Below are positions 16,918 to 24,954 of a DNA stretch of 64,000 nt, piece after piece. Every line of letters begins with the position of its first letter. Position 1 is the stretch's first letter. The DNA is from Variovorax sp. dw_308 (GTDB taxonomy: Bacteria > Pseudomonadota > Gammaproteobacteria > Burkholderiales > Burkholderiaceae_C): the NCBI RefSeq assembly GCF_019207085.1, contig NZ_JAATOM010000018.1, forward strand, positions 62,001-126,000, read 5' to 3'. The position numbers and the translations under genes were made by a program. The notes beneath the pieces were generated by a model. The model worked only from the letters and a program-made list of their open reading frames with translations. It ran no database searches and was not told where the DNA came from.

Positions 16918-17394
16918 ATGCGCATGGTGCCGCCCGTCCGGGTTCCTACGCTTGCGCAGCGTGCGATGGAACTGCGTGCGCTGAACTTTCCCGATGCGCG
17001 CGTGCGACTCCTCCAGGGGCGTGAGCTTCGCTTCGATTTCTCGATAGCGCCGACAGTGTTCGCACGTCTCTACCGGTGCACGTTGCTGCTGACGCCAGCG
17101 AGGTCCCCGGTGATGTTCGTCGTGAAGCCAGACTTGTGCGCACTGGCCGACGGGCGGCCCTTGCCGCACGTCTATCACCACGACGGTCCGGGCACCTGCT
17201 TGTGCCTGTGGTTGCCGCGCAAGAAGGAGTGGGTTCCGCAGATGGGGCTGCTAGAGACCTACTTGGCCTGGACCGGCGAGTGGCTGAACTATTTCGAAGA
17301 ATGGCTCGCCACGGGCGAGTGGGCGGGCGGCGGAGAACACCCGCCGCCGCGAAAAAAGCGGCGGCGCGAAACAACCGGAGCAGTCAATCCATGA
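16918..17394 (+). CDS. E2-like ubiquitin-conjugation-fold protein of CBASS (E2 only, no E1)
   Basis: A 158-residue protein with the signature of CBASS E2-like partners: YHHDGPGTCLCLWLP (candidate catalytic Cys94 or Cys96 after a histidine), then KEWVPQM, a YLAWTGEWLNYFEEWLATGEW helix and GGGEHP. Such stand-alone E2 proteins occur in short type II CBASS and prime the CD-NTase through its C-terminus. No E1 or JAB domain is fused or adjacent. The lysine/arginine-rich tail (KKRRR) is an oddity. It overlaps the next gene by ATGA. Confidence 0.82.
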   Translation: MRMVPPVRVPTLAQRAMELRALNFPDARVRLLQGRELRFDFSIAPTVFARLYRCTLLLTPARSPVMFVVKPDLCALADGRPLPHVYHHDGPGTCLCLWLPRKKEWVPQMGLLETYLAWTGEWLNYFEEWLATGEWAGGGEHPPPRKKRRRETTGAVNP

Positions 17395-18290
17395 GCACTA
17401 TCGCCGAACGGCAACTCCGACCGGAGATGCTTAGCCTCGTGCGGGCGCGAACGTTGGTCTACCGACGTGCCAAGCATTGCCAAGCAGTTGTCCTGGGGCT
17501 GAACTTGACGCTGCCGGTCGCGTCGGCAATCGCGGCGGCGCTGATGCCTACGGCGCGCCCGGCGATCGCGCTGGTCGCGGTCATCCTGGGCATCTTCGAC
17601 TTAACCGCGATCGAAGGCTGGATCAAGTCGCGTCTAAAGGTCGGAGCGAGGCTGCAAGAAGAGTTCGACTGCGAGGTTCTCGACATCGACTGGAATGCGT
17701 TTGTTGCGGGCGCCAAGGTCGACGCCGAAGAGACCTTCGAGGATGGGCGGTGTACGTTAGACGCCGACGGCGAGAAACGACTGCGCGACTGGTATCCGAC
17801 CAGCGTGGCAGACGTCCCCGTTGAAGTCGGCCGGCTGATCTGCCAACGCGAGAACTTGGTCTACGACAGCGACCTGCGCCTGGCTTATCGCAGGCTGTTG
17901 TTCTGGTTCATCGTTGCCTTCGTGGTTGTGGCGAGCGGGGTGAGCCTGGCCATCAACCTCTCGTTCATATCGTTTGTGCTTGCGTCGGTGCCGGCGGCTC
18001 CAGCCTTGACCTGGGCGCTGCGCGAGCGCTGGAGGCAGGGCGACACCATCGAGACGTTGGCCCGCCTGAAGGCCGAGTCCGAGAAGCTCTTGATGGCGGC
18101 CATCACCGGCATCGACTCCGTCGAGGGACGGCGTCGTTCCCGCGAACTGCAGGACGCCATCTTCGGCCACAGGGCGACGGGCTCGCTCGTTTTCGAGTGG
18201 CTATACAACCGCGTGCGTCCACGTCTTGAGTCGAAGCTGATTCACGGCGCGGAACACTGGGTGAACCTATACAAGAAGGCCGTAACATGA
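17391..18290 (+). CDS. S-4TM-type membrane effector of CBASS
   Basis: A 299-residue membrane protein with two hydrophobic pairs: about residues 32-52 and 56-75, then about 168-190 and 192-212, separated by a ~90-residue soluble part. This layout fits the SMODS-associated 4TM (S-4TM) effector family, proposed to damage the inner membrane once a cyclic nucleotide is sensed. The start ATG at 17391 overlaps the E2-like stop by 4 bp; an open frame running back to 17076 is only a shadow of the E2-like gene. It overlaps the second CD-NTase by 4 bp. Family assignment is by layout and context and is not certain. Confidence 0.75.
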   Translation: MSTIAERQLRPEMLSLVRARTLVYRRAKHCQAVVLGLNLTLPVASAIAAALMPTARPAIALVAVILGIFDLTAIEGWIKSRLKVGARLQEEFDCEVLDIDWNAFVAGAKVDAEETFEDGRCTLDADGEKRLRDWYPTSVADVPVEVGRLICQRENLVYDSDLRLAYRRLLFWFIVAFVVVASGVSLAINLSFISFVLASVPAAPALTWALRERWRQGDTIETLARLKAESEKLLMAAITGIDSVEGRRRSRELQDAIFGHRATGSLVFEWLYNRVRPRLESKLIHGAEHWVNLYKKAVT

Positions 18291-19168
18291 GAGTGAGCGT
18301 GCCGCCACAGTTCAACCTTCTTGCCTTGGGCGCAAGAATTCAGCCGCAGGGCGGCGAACTGCTCGCGGCGCGAGCTCACCGGATGTCGAGTCGCGCGCGC
18401 CTGGAGAAGTCGTTTTCGGTCAGCGGCGTCCGACCCATTGGCAGCCACGCACGTGGGACAGCCATCCGTTGGTACAGCGACCTGGACACGATGGTGATCA
18501 TGCGCAAGGCCGAGGTGATGCGGAGCGGCAAGCTGGTCTCGTCGGACACGCTGCTACGTAGAATCCTCGACGACCTCGGTGAACGCTATCCTGCTTCGAC
18601 GGTGTACAAGGACGGCCTGGCGGCAGTCATCGAGTTCGGTGGCAGCAAGCAAAGCCTTGACATCGTGCCGGGCATCTTCGTCCGATTCAATGCTGGCCGG
18701 CCAGTGTTCTTGATTCCAGACGGCATGGGTGGTTGGTTCGAAAGCAGCCCTCAGGTGCACGATCGCTACTTCGAGCAAGCTCACGAACGCAGTGGCAACA
18801 AGCTTGCGAAGGTCTCGCAACTGCTGAAGTGGTGGAAGCATGCGCGCACGCCTTCGCTGCCAATCCACAGCTTCTACATCGACATGGTCCTTGCGTCTTG
18901 CGGCATCTGCCTGCCGGCAAAAACGTACGCGAGCTGCCTGCGAGACTTCTACCGTGTGCTCAAGGATGGCAGCTGCGGAGCGCTAACGGACCCGTGTGGG
19001 ATCGCCGGTGACATTCGATCCACGGACACTGAGGTGCAACGTCAGTTCCTACTCAAGGCGGCTGAGTACGCCGCCTTCCACGCGGACGTTGCTCTTGCCG
19101 CAGAGGCGCGCCGGGACTTCGAGGAAGCCAATCGGCAGTGGGGCCTCGTCTTCAATGGTGAGTACTAG
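18287..19168 (+). CDS. CBASS CD-NTase-like nucleotidyltransferase 2
   Basis: A 293-residue second nucleotidyltransferase in the same operon. It has GS at 52-53 (PIGSHARGTAI), aspartates at 65 and 67 (YSDLDTMV), a third aspartate at 125 (QSLDIVPG), then FLIPDGMGGWFESSP and KVSQLLKWWKHAR, all typical of CD-NTases. It is much shorter than the first enzyme and clearly not a duplicate of it. The pairing with the S-4TM gene (4-bp overlap) resembles two-gene CD-NTase/S-4TM systems. All catalytic residues are present, so it is probably active. Its C-terminus, GLVFNGEY, lacks an obvious conjugation tail. Confidence 0.83.
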   Translation: MRVSVPPQFNLLALGARIQPQGGELLAARAHRMSSRARLEKSFSVSGVRPIGSHARGTAIRWYSDLDTMVIMRKAEVMRSGKLVSSDTLLRRILDDLGERYPASTVYKDGLAAVIEFGGSKQSLDIVPGIFVRFNAGRPVFLIPDGMGGWFESSPQVHDRYFEQAHERSGNKLAKVSQLLKWWKHARTPSLPIHSFYIDMVLASCGICLPAKTYASCLRDFYRVLKDGSCGALTDPCGIAGDIRSTDTEVQRQFLLKAAEYAAFHADVALAAEARRDFEEANRQWGLVFNGEY

Positions 19169-19427
19169 AGCGTTCTGGGTTGGCGAATGCGGTTCGTTCG
19201 TGCGCAGGGCCGATTGCGGCCCATTGACCTTGCCTGCCTCTGGATCGCTTCACAGCAGGTTGCGGACGAAGCTCTGCGAGGTCGCGTGCTAGCAGGATGC
19301 GGAAATACTCCCCTCCAAAGCGAGGCATCTTCTTCGGCGAAGGTCCGCTTTTCACATGGTGCAGTGAGCGGCGATTTTGGGAGCCGTTTCCGCTGATTTG
19401 AGGGTGTTTTGCAAGCCTCTGATGGCC
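19169..19427. other. Gap after the CBASS operon, likely holding the IS5 end
   Basis: No gene seen in about 260 bp. The right part must include the terminal inverted repeat of the IS5-type element, but I could not define it by eye. Confidence 0.3.
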
Positions 19428-20541
19428 TCAGAGCCCCTGCGGACGGATTTGCCCCAACGAGCGCATGCGCGTCAAGTTGTACGCCGTCATCGTCAGCACG
19501 AACAGGTGGTCCACGCGCTTGAGTCCACGCACCATCACCTGACGAATTCCGCCCACCGTCTTGGCCCAGCCAAAGCCCTGCTCGATGAGCTTGCGTTTGC
19601 GCTGCGACAACGCATAGCCCTCGCTCGCAGCGATGGCATCGGGCACTGCTGAGCGCCGCCCGGAAGTGTTCTGGGCCACGTGCGGTATCACGCCCATGTC
19701 CTGGCACGCCTGGACGAACTCCTGCGCGTCGTACCCCTTGTCCGCACCGAGCGTGACCGCGGCATCCGGACTCGCGGTGGCCTGACGGGCGTCCCTGATC
19801 ATGACCTTGGCCGCTTCGCGTTCGGCAAAGCCATCGGCTTGTGTGACCATCGCGTTAGCGATCAGGCCGTGGCGGTTGTCCGAGAGGGTATGGCCCATGT
19901 AGCGCAACTCGCTGGCGGTCTTGCCCTTGCGGTACAGCCGCGCATCGCCATCGGTGCGCGAGGCGTGGGTGTCGTTGCTGCGGGTCTGACCTTTGAAGCT
20001 GGTGCTGCCGGTCGAGTCGTTGCCCGCATCATCATCGCTGCCGTCCTTGCGCACGAAGCTCCTGTGGCTGGCCCACGCCTGGATAAGGGTGCCATCGACG
20101 CTGAAATGTTCTCCCGACAGCCAGCCTTTGCGACCAGCTGTCTCGACGATGTGGTTGAACAGTTCGATGATGGCGTCATGCTCGATCAGGCGTTCGCGGT
20201 TCTTGGTGAAAGACGCTGGGAACCCAGACCGCATCGTCCATGGCCAGGCCGATGAACCAGCGAAACAGGAGGTTGTATTGAGTCTGCTCCATGAGTTGGC
20301 GCTCCGAGCGAACGCTGAAGAAGATCTGCAGCAGCATCGCGCGCAGCAGCTTCTCTGGAGCGATGCTGGGGCGCCCGCCCTTGATGTCGGCCTCGTACAT
20401 GCCGGCGAACAAGTCGTCCATCTTGAGCAGCGCTTCATTGACCATCGCGCGGATAGGACGCAGCGGGTGATTGGCGGGTACGAAGTCCTCCAGGCGGCGC
20501 ATCGTGAACAAGCTCTCGGTGAAGGTATCGGCTCCGCGCAT
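19428..20541 (-). pseudogene. IS5-family transposase with one frameshift
   Basis: The first 110 residues start MRGADTFTESLFTMRRLEDF and continue through GGRPSIAPEKLLRAMLLQI to DDAVWVPSV. The protein then continues only in a neighbouring frame with FTKNRERLIEHDAIIELFN, the catalytic FSVDGTLIQAWASHRSF, LGADKGYDAQEFVQ and the C-terminal EQGFGWAKTVGG segment. The shift is explained by one extra T in a TTT run near 20211. Without it the gene would be a complete DDE transposase of about 370 residues. It lies between the CBASS operon and the DUF2971-like gene. Confidence 0.85.
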
Positions 20542-20555
20542 CGTCTGGGGTCTTG

Positions 20556-20697
20556 GATTGCAACTGTCGGGGGATCAACTTCTAACGTTCGAGGGCTGTC
20601 ACGCGTCGACCAATTGCAGAGGTATTTCAGCACCCTGCTAGGGTCGTTCCAGGTTGATTGCGATCTTCTCTGATTGCAATTATCGGGAGGTTTGATC
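20556..20697. repeat. Imperfect direct repeat beside the IS5 element
   Basis: GATTGCAACTGTCGGGGGATC (20556-20576) recurs as GATTGCAATTATCGGGAGG (20672-20690) followed by TTTGATC. The two copies lie 116 bp apart, just upstream of the transposase. They may be an old element end or duplicated target; nothing more can be said. Confidence 0.45.
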
Positions 20698-20825
20698 GCG
20701 GCAAGACACCCGGATACCGCCATCGCCGGCCCATGAAGCAGACGGACGATGCGGGCCGCAAGTGCGAACGACCCGTCTGATCGGCTATGTTGTAGCCCCC
20801 GCAGCCAACTTGCTCAACGACAAGA

Positions 20826-21617
20826 ATGTCCACGCAATACGATCCGTACGACTTCATTCGTAGCCTGACCTTCGAAAGTGCTATCAAGTGGCGGGACCTC
20901 TATGGCCCCAAAGTCCATGTGGACCCGAAGGTGGAGCCCTTTTTGCGCCAACGAATCTACCGGTACATGCCGCCCGAAGTCGAAGCGTTGCGGCTCCTTC
21001 GCGATCACACGATGCGCTTCGACCACCCCTCGGTGTGGTCGAAGAAGGGCGACAAGTTCGAGGGGTACGTGGCGAAGAAGCTATTTGGTCGCGGGTCGCC
21101 ATTCGAGCGGATGGCGGTCTACGCGAAGTGCTTCACTTTTCACTATGCGTCGGAAGCGTTTTGGCGAATCAACAAGAACCGGGTACGACTCGACTTCACG
21201 AGCCTTCATGACCTGATCCTTTGCTTGCGCGATGCGACGCTCGCAGATGGCGGCGGGCTGCCTCCGAAGCTATTCGTGGGGCGCGTGCGATATATGCAGC
21301 CTGAAGCGATTCACGATGCGATCGACGACGAACTAAGCGGGCCCCGCGCGTCACTGAGCAGGTATGCCGCAGAATCCATTCTGATGAAGCGCATCGGGTT
21401 CGGACATGAGAACGAGGTGCGAATTTTCTACGTGAATGACGGAGCGTTTGATGGAGACGCGTTGGACGTGAAGTTGCCCGCCAGACCGCCAGTTCGCGGG
21501 CTCGCCTTGATTGATCCATATATGCGGGGCGGGCTGGCATTGGACAAGATTAAGAAGGACCTTGCGCCCTACGTGAATGCGCGGCGCTCGGCGTTCAACT
21601 TGGACCCCGACAGATAG
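20826..21617 (+). CDS. DUF2971-like protein, possible defense gene
   Basis: A 263-residue soluble protein. RIYRYMPPEVEALRLLRDHTMRFDHPSVW, then DKFEGYVAKKLFG, CFTFHYASEAFWR and HENEVRIFYV follow the order seen in DUF2971 proteins: a start with a short-exposure 'fRY' motif, an N-D-P-F-E-like segment (here DKFEG), a middle loop and an E-V-R-I strand. Function of the family is not established. It sits alone between the IS5 element and the GntR gene, inside the accessory region. Assignment is moderate and by pattern only. Confidence 0.55.
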   Translation: MSTQYDPYDFIRSLTFESAIKWRDLYGPKVHVDPKVEPFLRQRIYRYMPPEVEALRLLRDHTMRFDHPSVWSKKGDKFEGYVAKKLFGRGSPFERMAVYAKCFTFHYASEAFWRINKNRVRLDFTSLHDLILCLRDATLADGGGLPPKLFVGRVRYMQPEAIHDAIDDELSGPRASLSRYAAESILMKRIGFGHENEVRIFYVNDGAFDGDALDVKLPARPPVRGLALIDPYMRGGLALDKIKKDLAPYVNARRSAFNLDPDR

Positions 21618-21663
21618 CAGCACCTCCCGAGGCGCACGGGTACAAGAGTGGCGTAGGTTGCCT

Positions 21664-21810
21664 TCAAGGCTGACTTGAATTTCCCAGTTGGGCGTGGATG
21701 CGCTCCATCTGCTCAAGGGCACGACGCTCCCGTGTTTCGTGCTCCTCCAACAGCTCGGACGCCCGCTCTTTCAGCCGACCGCGAAGTTGTCGGTCGCGGG
21801 GCGCGGGCGC
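21664..21810 (-). pseudogene. Coiled-coil C-terminal remnant, possibly of a helicase-type defense gene
   Basis: The minus strand encodes about 45 codons including RDRQLRGRLKERASELLEEH and ETRERRALEQMERIHAQLGN before a stop. The charged helical pattern and codon use look like real coding sequence, and resemble the tails of large helicase proteins such as those in defense islands. It begins in frame immediately after the stop of the GntR gene and has no start codon of its own. A recombination junction has probably removed the rest of the gene. The family is a guess. Confidence 0.4.
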
Positions 21811-22593
21811 TCAGGCGACGTCGTGCAGCAGCAGGCCGGCGTTGAGCCCGTCGATGTGCTCGGCATCGACATCCATCACCAGACGGGTTCGCTGTGGCGT
21901 CGACCAGACCGTCATGAACTGTATGGGAACGTCGTCCCGGCGGTGCAGCAGGCGCTCGACCTTCAGCACCGCCGAATTCACTTCGACCTGCAGCGCCGCG
22001 GCGACGACCGGATCGGCCAGCGCGGCATTCACCTGTTGAACGACGCGGCCCAGATTGTCGCCACCGGCGATCAACTCATAGAGCGGGCGTGAGCGCAGAG
22101 CCTCGCGCGTGACCGAAGCCGCCACCTCCTGAGGGATCCAGGCATCCAGCAGCATGACCGGCAGGCGTGATCTGGAGCGCACGCGCACCACGTGGAGGGC
22201 GCTCGCGGAAGTGTCGATGCGCAGCGCCTGCGCAACCGTGTAGGGGCAGCGCTGATGGTCGAGCGAAAGCACCTTCACCGTGGTCTCGGCCGACTGCCGG
22301 CGCAGATCGTCGACGAATCCGAGATTAAGCAGCTGGTTCGGCGCCGGTTGCTCGGCCGTCACGAAAGCGCCGGCGCCTTGTTCGTTGCGCACCAGGCCTT
22401 CGGCTTCCAGGTCGGTGAGCGCGCGGCGCACCGTGATTCGCGACACCGAGAACTGGGTACAGAGCGCGTCCTGCGTCGGCAGCTTGTCGCCATTGCGCAG
22501 GCGGCCGGAAACGATCTGCTCCTTGAGCAGGACGAAAAGCTGCCGATGCAGCACGGTGCCGTTGGCAGTCAGCTTGATCGCTCTTGTCGTCAT
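21811..22593 (-). CDS. GntR-family transcriptional regulator with UTRA domain
   Basis: A 260-residue HutC-type regulator. Winged helix at residues about 10-75 (LKEQIVSGRLRNGDKLPTQD, SRITVRRALTDLEAEG), then a UTRA ligand-binding domain. The ATG at 22593 (MTTRAIKL) is chosen; an upstream TTG at 22614 is possible. It diverges from the MFS transporter gene and probably controls it. The spacer contains GTAATGTACACATAC at 22652-22666, centred on TGTACA, a candidate operator. Confidence 0.88.
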   Translation of the reverse strand: MTTRAIKLTANGTVLHRQLFVLLKEQIVSGRLRNGDKLPTQDALCTQFSVSRITVRRALTDLEAEGLVRNEQGAGAFVTAEQPAPNQLLNLGFVDDLRRQSAETTVKVLSLDHQRCPYTVAQALRIDTSASALHVVRVRSRSRLPVMLLDAWIPQEVAASVTREALRSRPLYELIAGGDNLGRVVQQVNAALADPVVAAALQVEVNSAVLKVERLLHRRDDVPIQFMTVWSTPQRTRLVMDVDAEHIDGLNAGLLLHDVA

Positions 22594-22651
22594 CGACGGC
22601 AAGTGTGCCAGCAAAGCCGAATGGTCTTGCCAGCCGATTCATGGTCATGTT

Positions 22652-22666
22652 GTAATGTACACATAC
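22652..22666. promoter_or_regulatory. Candidate GntR operator
   Basis: GTAATGTACACATAC lies in the 117-bp spacer between the divergent GntR and MFS genes. It is centred on the dyad TGTACA, and such short dyads are common for HutC-type regulators. Support is positional only. Confidence 0.4.
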
Positions 22667-22710
22667 CAAGTTAGGGATCCACCGAAATTGGTCCATCAGG
22701 AGACAAGCCG

Positions 22711-24165
22711 ATGAAGTCCGCAGCAGCAGCCCTGCGCGAAAGCGCGCCAACCGCGACCCCCGCCGCCGGCGCCGGCGCCGTTCCAGGAGGCGTTCCGATC
22801 TCGACTGCGCGCGGCGGGACCGGGTCCGAATTCACCGCGGCGCAGCGCCTCGACCGCCTGCCGGAGACACGCTTCCATCGGCGCATGGCGGCCATGATCG
22901 GGCTCGGCCTGTTTTTCGACGGCTTCGATCTGTACATGGCGAGCGGCGTCATGGTCGCGCTGGCGTCGATCGGCTGGTCGGACATGCAGTCGAACGCCTA
23001 CTTCGCTTCCGCAGGCGCCGTCGGCACGTTGATCGGTGCCTTCATGTCGGGCTGGCTCGGCGACCGCTTCGGCCGCAAGTTCACCTTCCAGTTCAACCTG
23101 GCGCTGTTCGGCATCACATCGCTCGCCGCGGCCTTCGTGCCGTCGATGAACTGGCTGATCGCGCTGCGCTTCCTGATGGGCATCGGGCTCGGCGCCGAGA
23201 TCGTGGTCGGCTACGCGACCATCTCGGAATTCGTTCCGCCGCGTTCGCGCGGGCGCTGGGGCGCGGTGCTGTTCTTCCTCGCCACGGCCTCGCTGCTGGC
23301 CTCGAACGCGATCGCCTACCTCGTCATCCCGACTCTCGGCTGGCGGTGGATGTTCGCCATTGCGGGGCTGGGCGGGCTGTGCGTGTGGATCATGCGCAAG
23401 AAGATGCCGGAGTCGCCACGCTGGCTGGAGTCGGTCGGACGCCTCGTCGAAGCGAGCCGTATCGTCGACGAGATCGAGGCCGAGGTCATTCGTGAAACCG
23501 GCCGACCGCTGCCGATACCGGCACGGGCCGCGGTGCTGGCACCGACCAGCTTCCGCGCCAGCGATCTCTTCAGGCCGCCGATCCTGCGCTCGACCATCCT
23601 CGGCATCGTGTTGAACATCGTGGCGCTCAGCGCGCTCTACGGCTTCATCATCTGGCTGCCGACCTTCTTGATGAAGCAGGGCTTGTCGGTCGGCGCGTCG
23701 CTCGGCCACACGACCTTGATTTCCGCCGGCAGCCTGGTCGGTGTCTTGCTGGCCGGATTCATCGCCGACCGTTGGAGCCGCCGCAAGTGGATCGCCAGCG
23801 CAGCGGTGGTGGCGGCGGTCTTCGGCTGGTGGTATGCCAATGCCGGTTCGCTCAACGCAACCACCGCCGTCGGCGTCTGCCTGATCGCGGCCATGTACTT
23901 CGGTTCGACCGTCGGCTTCTCGACCTATGTGCCGGAGCTGTTCCCGACCGAACTGCGGTTGCGCGGCACCGGCATCTCGAGCGTCGCCGGGCGCGCCGCA
24001 TCGATCGTCGCGCCGCAGGCCGTCGCCGCGCTGTTTGCCTTCGGCGGGGTCAACGCGGTCACTTACACGATCGTCGCCTTGTTGCTGGCGCAGGCCGTGA
24101 TCGTCGGATTCCTCGGCCTGGAGACGACGGGCCGTTCGCTCGACACACCGTTCGCCGGTCATTGA
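22711..24165 (+). CDS. MFS transporter, carboxylate/aromatic acid symporter type
   Basis: A 484-residue inner-membrane carrier with twelve hydrophobic segments. Motif A is GWLGDRFGRK near residue 110; LGLFFDGFDLYMASGVM in helix 1 carries the Asp typical of aromatic acid:H+ symporters; PESPRWL follows helix 6. A 55-residue Ala/Pro/Gly-rich cytoplasmic N-terminus precedes helix 1. The start is supported by AGGAG 8-9 bp upstream. It is first in an operon with Sua5-like, TfdA-like and PrpF genes, so it likely imports the acid they degrade. Confidence 0.88.
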   Translation: MKSAAAALRESAPTATPAAGAGAVPGGVPISTARGGTGSEFTAAQRLDRLPETRFHRRMAAMIGLGLFFDGFDLYMASGVMVALASIGWSDMQSNAYFASAGAVGTLIGAFMSGWLGDRFGRKFTFQFNLALFGITSLAAAFVPSMNWLIALRFLMGIGLGAEIVVGYATISEFVPPRSRGRWGAVLFFLATASLLASNAIAYLVIPTLGWRWMFAIAGLGGLCVWIMRKKMPESPRWLESVGRLVEASRIVDEIEAEVIRETGRPLPIPARAAVLAPTSFRASDLFRPPILRSTILGIVLNIVALSALYGFIIWLPTFLMKQGLSVGASLGHTTLISAGSLVGVLLAGFIADRWSRRKWIASAAVVAAVFGWWYANAGSLNATTAVGVCLIAAMYFGSTVGFSTYVPELFPTELRLRGTGISSVAGRAASIVAPQAVAALFAFGGVNAVTYTIVALLLAQAVIVGFLGLETTGRSLDTPFAGH

Positions 24166-24207
24166 CCCTTCGCCAACCCTCCGGAAAGAAAAGGAAAAGG
24201 ATTTCCC

Positions 24208-24942
24208 ATGACAAGACTCGACATCGCCGGCGACGCCCGCCGCACCATGGATGCCATCAAGCAGGGCGGCATCGCGATCGTGCCGAACGACACCGGCTAT
24301 GCGATGTGCGGCGCCTCGATGGACCCGCTGCGGCGCATCTACGACACCAAGCGCCGTGGCGGCCACAAGCGCAACGCGATGGCGGCCGACCTCGAGACAC
24401 AGCGCGAGCTGCACACGCTCGACCGCCGCGCCCAGCAGATGGTCGAGGCCATCGTGGTCGACCACGACCTGCCGCTCGGCGTCATCGGCAGCTTCCGTGC
24501 CGACCATCCGCTCTTGCGCAAGCTCGATGCCGACGCGGTGCGCGCCAGCACCGCGGTAGGGACGATCGGCACCTTGCTCAACGCCGGCGCATTTCATGCC
24601 GAACTGTGCCGACTGAGCCGCGAAGAGGTCGTGCCGCTGTTCGGCTCTTCGGCCAACCTTACGGGCACCGGCACGCGCTTCCGGGTCCAGGACATTCCTG
24701 ACGAGTTGAAGCGGATCGCAGACGTCACCGTCGACTACGGCCTGCGGCGCTATCACATCTATCGCCGTGCGGGCACGTTGATCAACTTCGACACCATGCA
24801 GGTGGTGCGCATCGGCGCCTGCTACGAGCTCATCTCCGGCGTGCTCAAGCGCTGGTTCGACGTCGAGTTGCCGCCCGATCCGGGCGTGGATGCACTGCCG
24901 TCCGGCCACTTGAACGAGTTCGCGCTCAAGGACGTCGAATAG
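24208..24942 (+). CDS. Sua5/YciO/YrdC-family protein
   Basis: A 244-residue protein of the fold that binds threonine, bicarbonate and ATP to make threonylcarbamoyl-AMP in tRNA modification. PNDTGYAMCG matches the substrate-binding strand and DTKRRGGHKRN partly fits the basic KxR motif; PLFGSSANLTGTG is the typical SANxSG-like segment. The motifs deviate from housekeeping TsaC/Sua5. It lies inside a catabolic operon (43 bp after MFS, 13 bp before the dioxygenase), so it may be a repurposed paralogue acting on a small acid. Function is uncertain. Confidence 0.75.
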   Translation: MTRLDIAGDARRTMDAIKQGGIAIVPNDTGYAMCGASMDPLRRIYDTKRRGGHKRNAMAADLETQRELHTLDRRAQQMVEAIVVDHDLPLGVIGSFRADHPLLRKLDADAVRASTAVGTIGTLLNAGAFHAELCRLSREEVVPLFGSSANLTGTGTRFRVQDIPDELKRIADVTVDYGLRRYHIYRRAGTLINFDTMQVVRIGACYELISGVLKRWFDVELPPDPGVDALPSGHLNEFALKDVE

Positions 24943-24954
24943 ACAGGAAGACAC

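Noticed and set aside
21664..21810. DISARM or another named helicase system
   Set aside because: Only about 45 codons remain and no helicase motif is present, so the system cannot be named.
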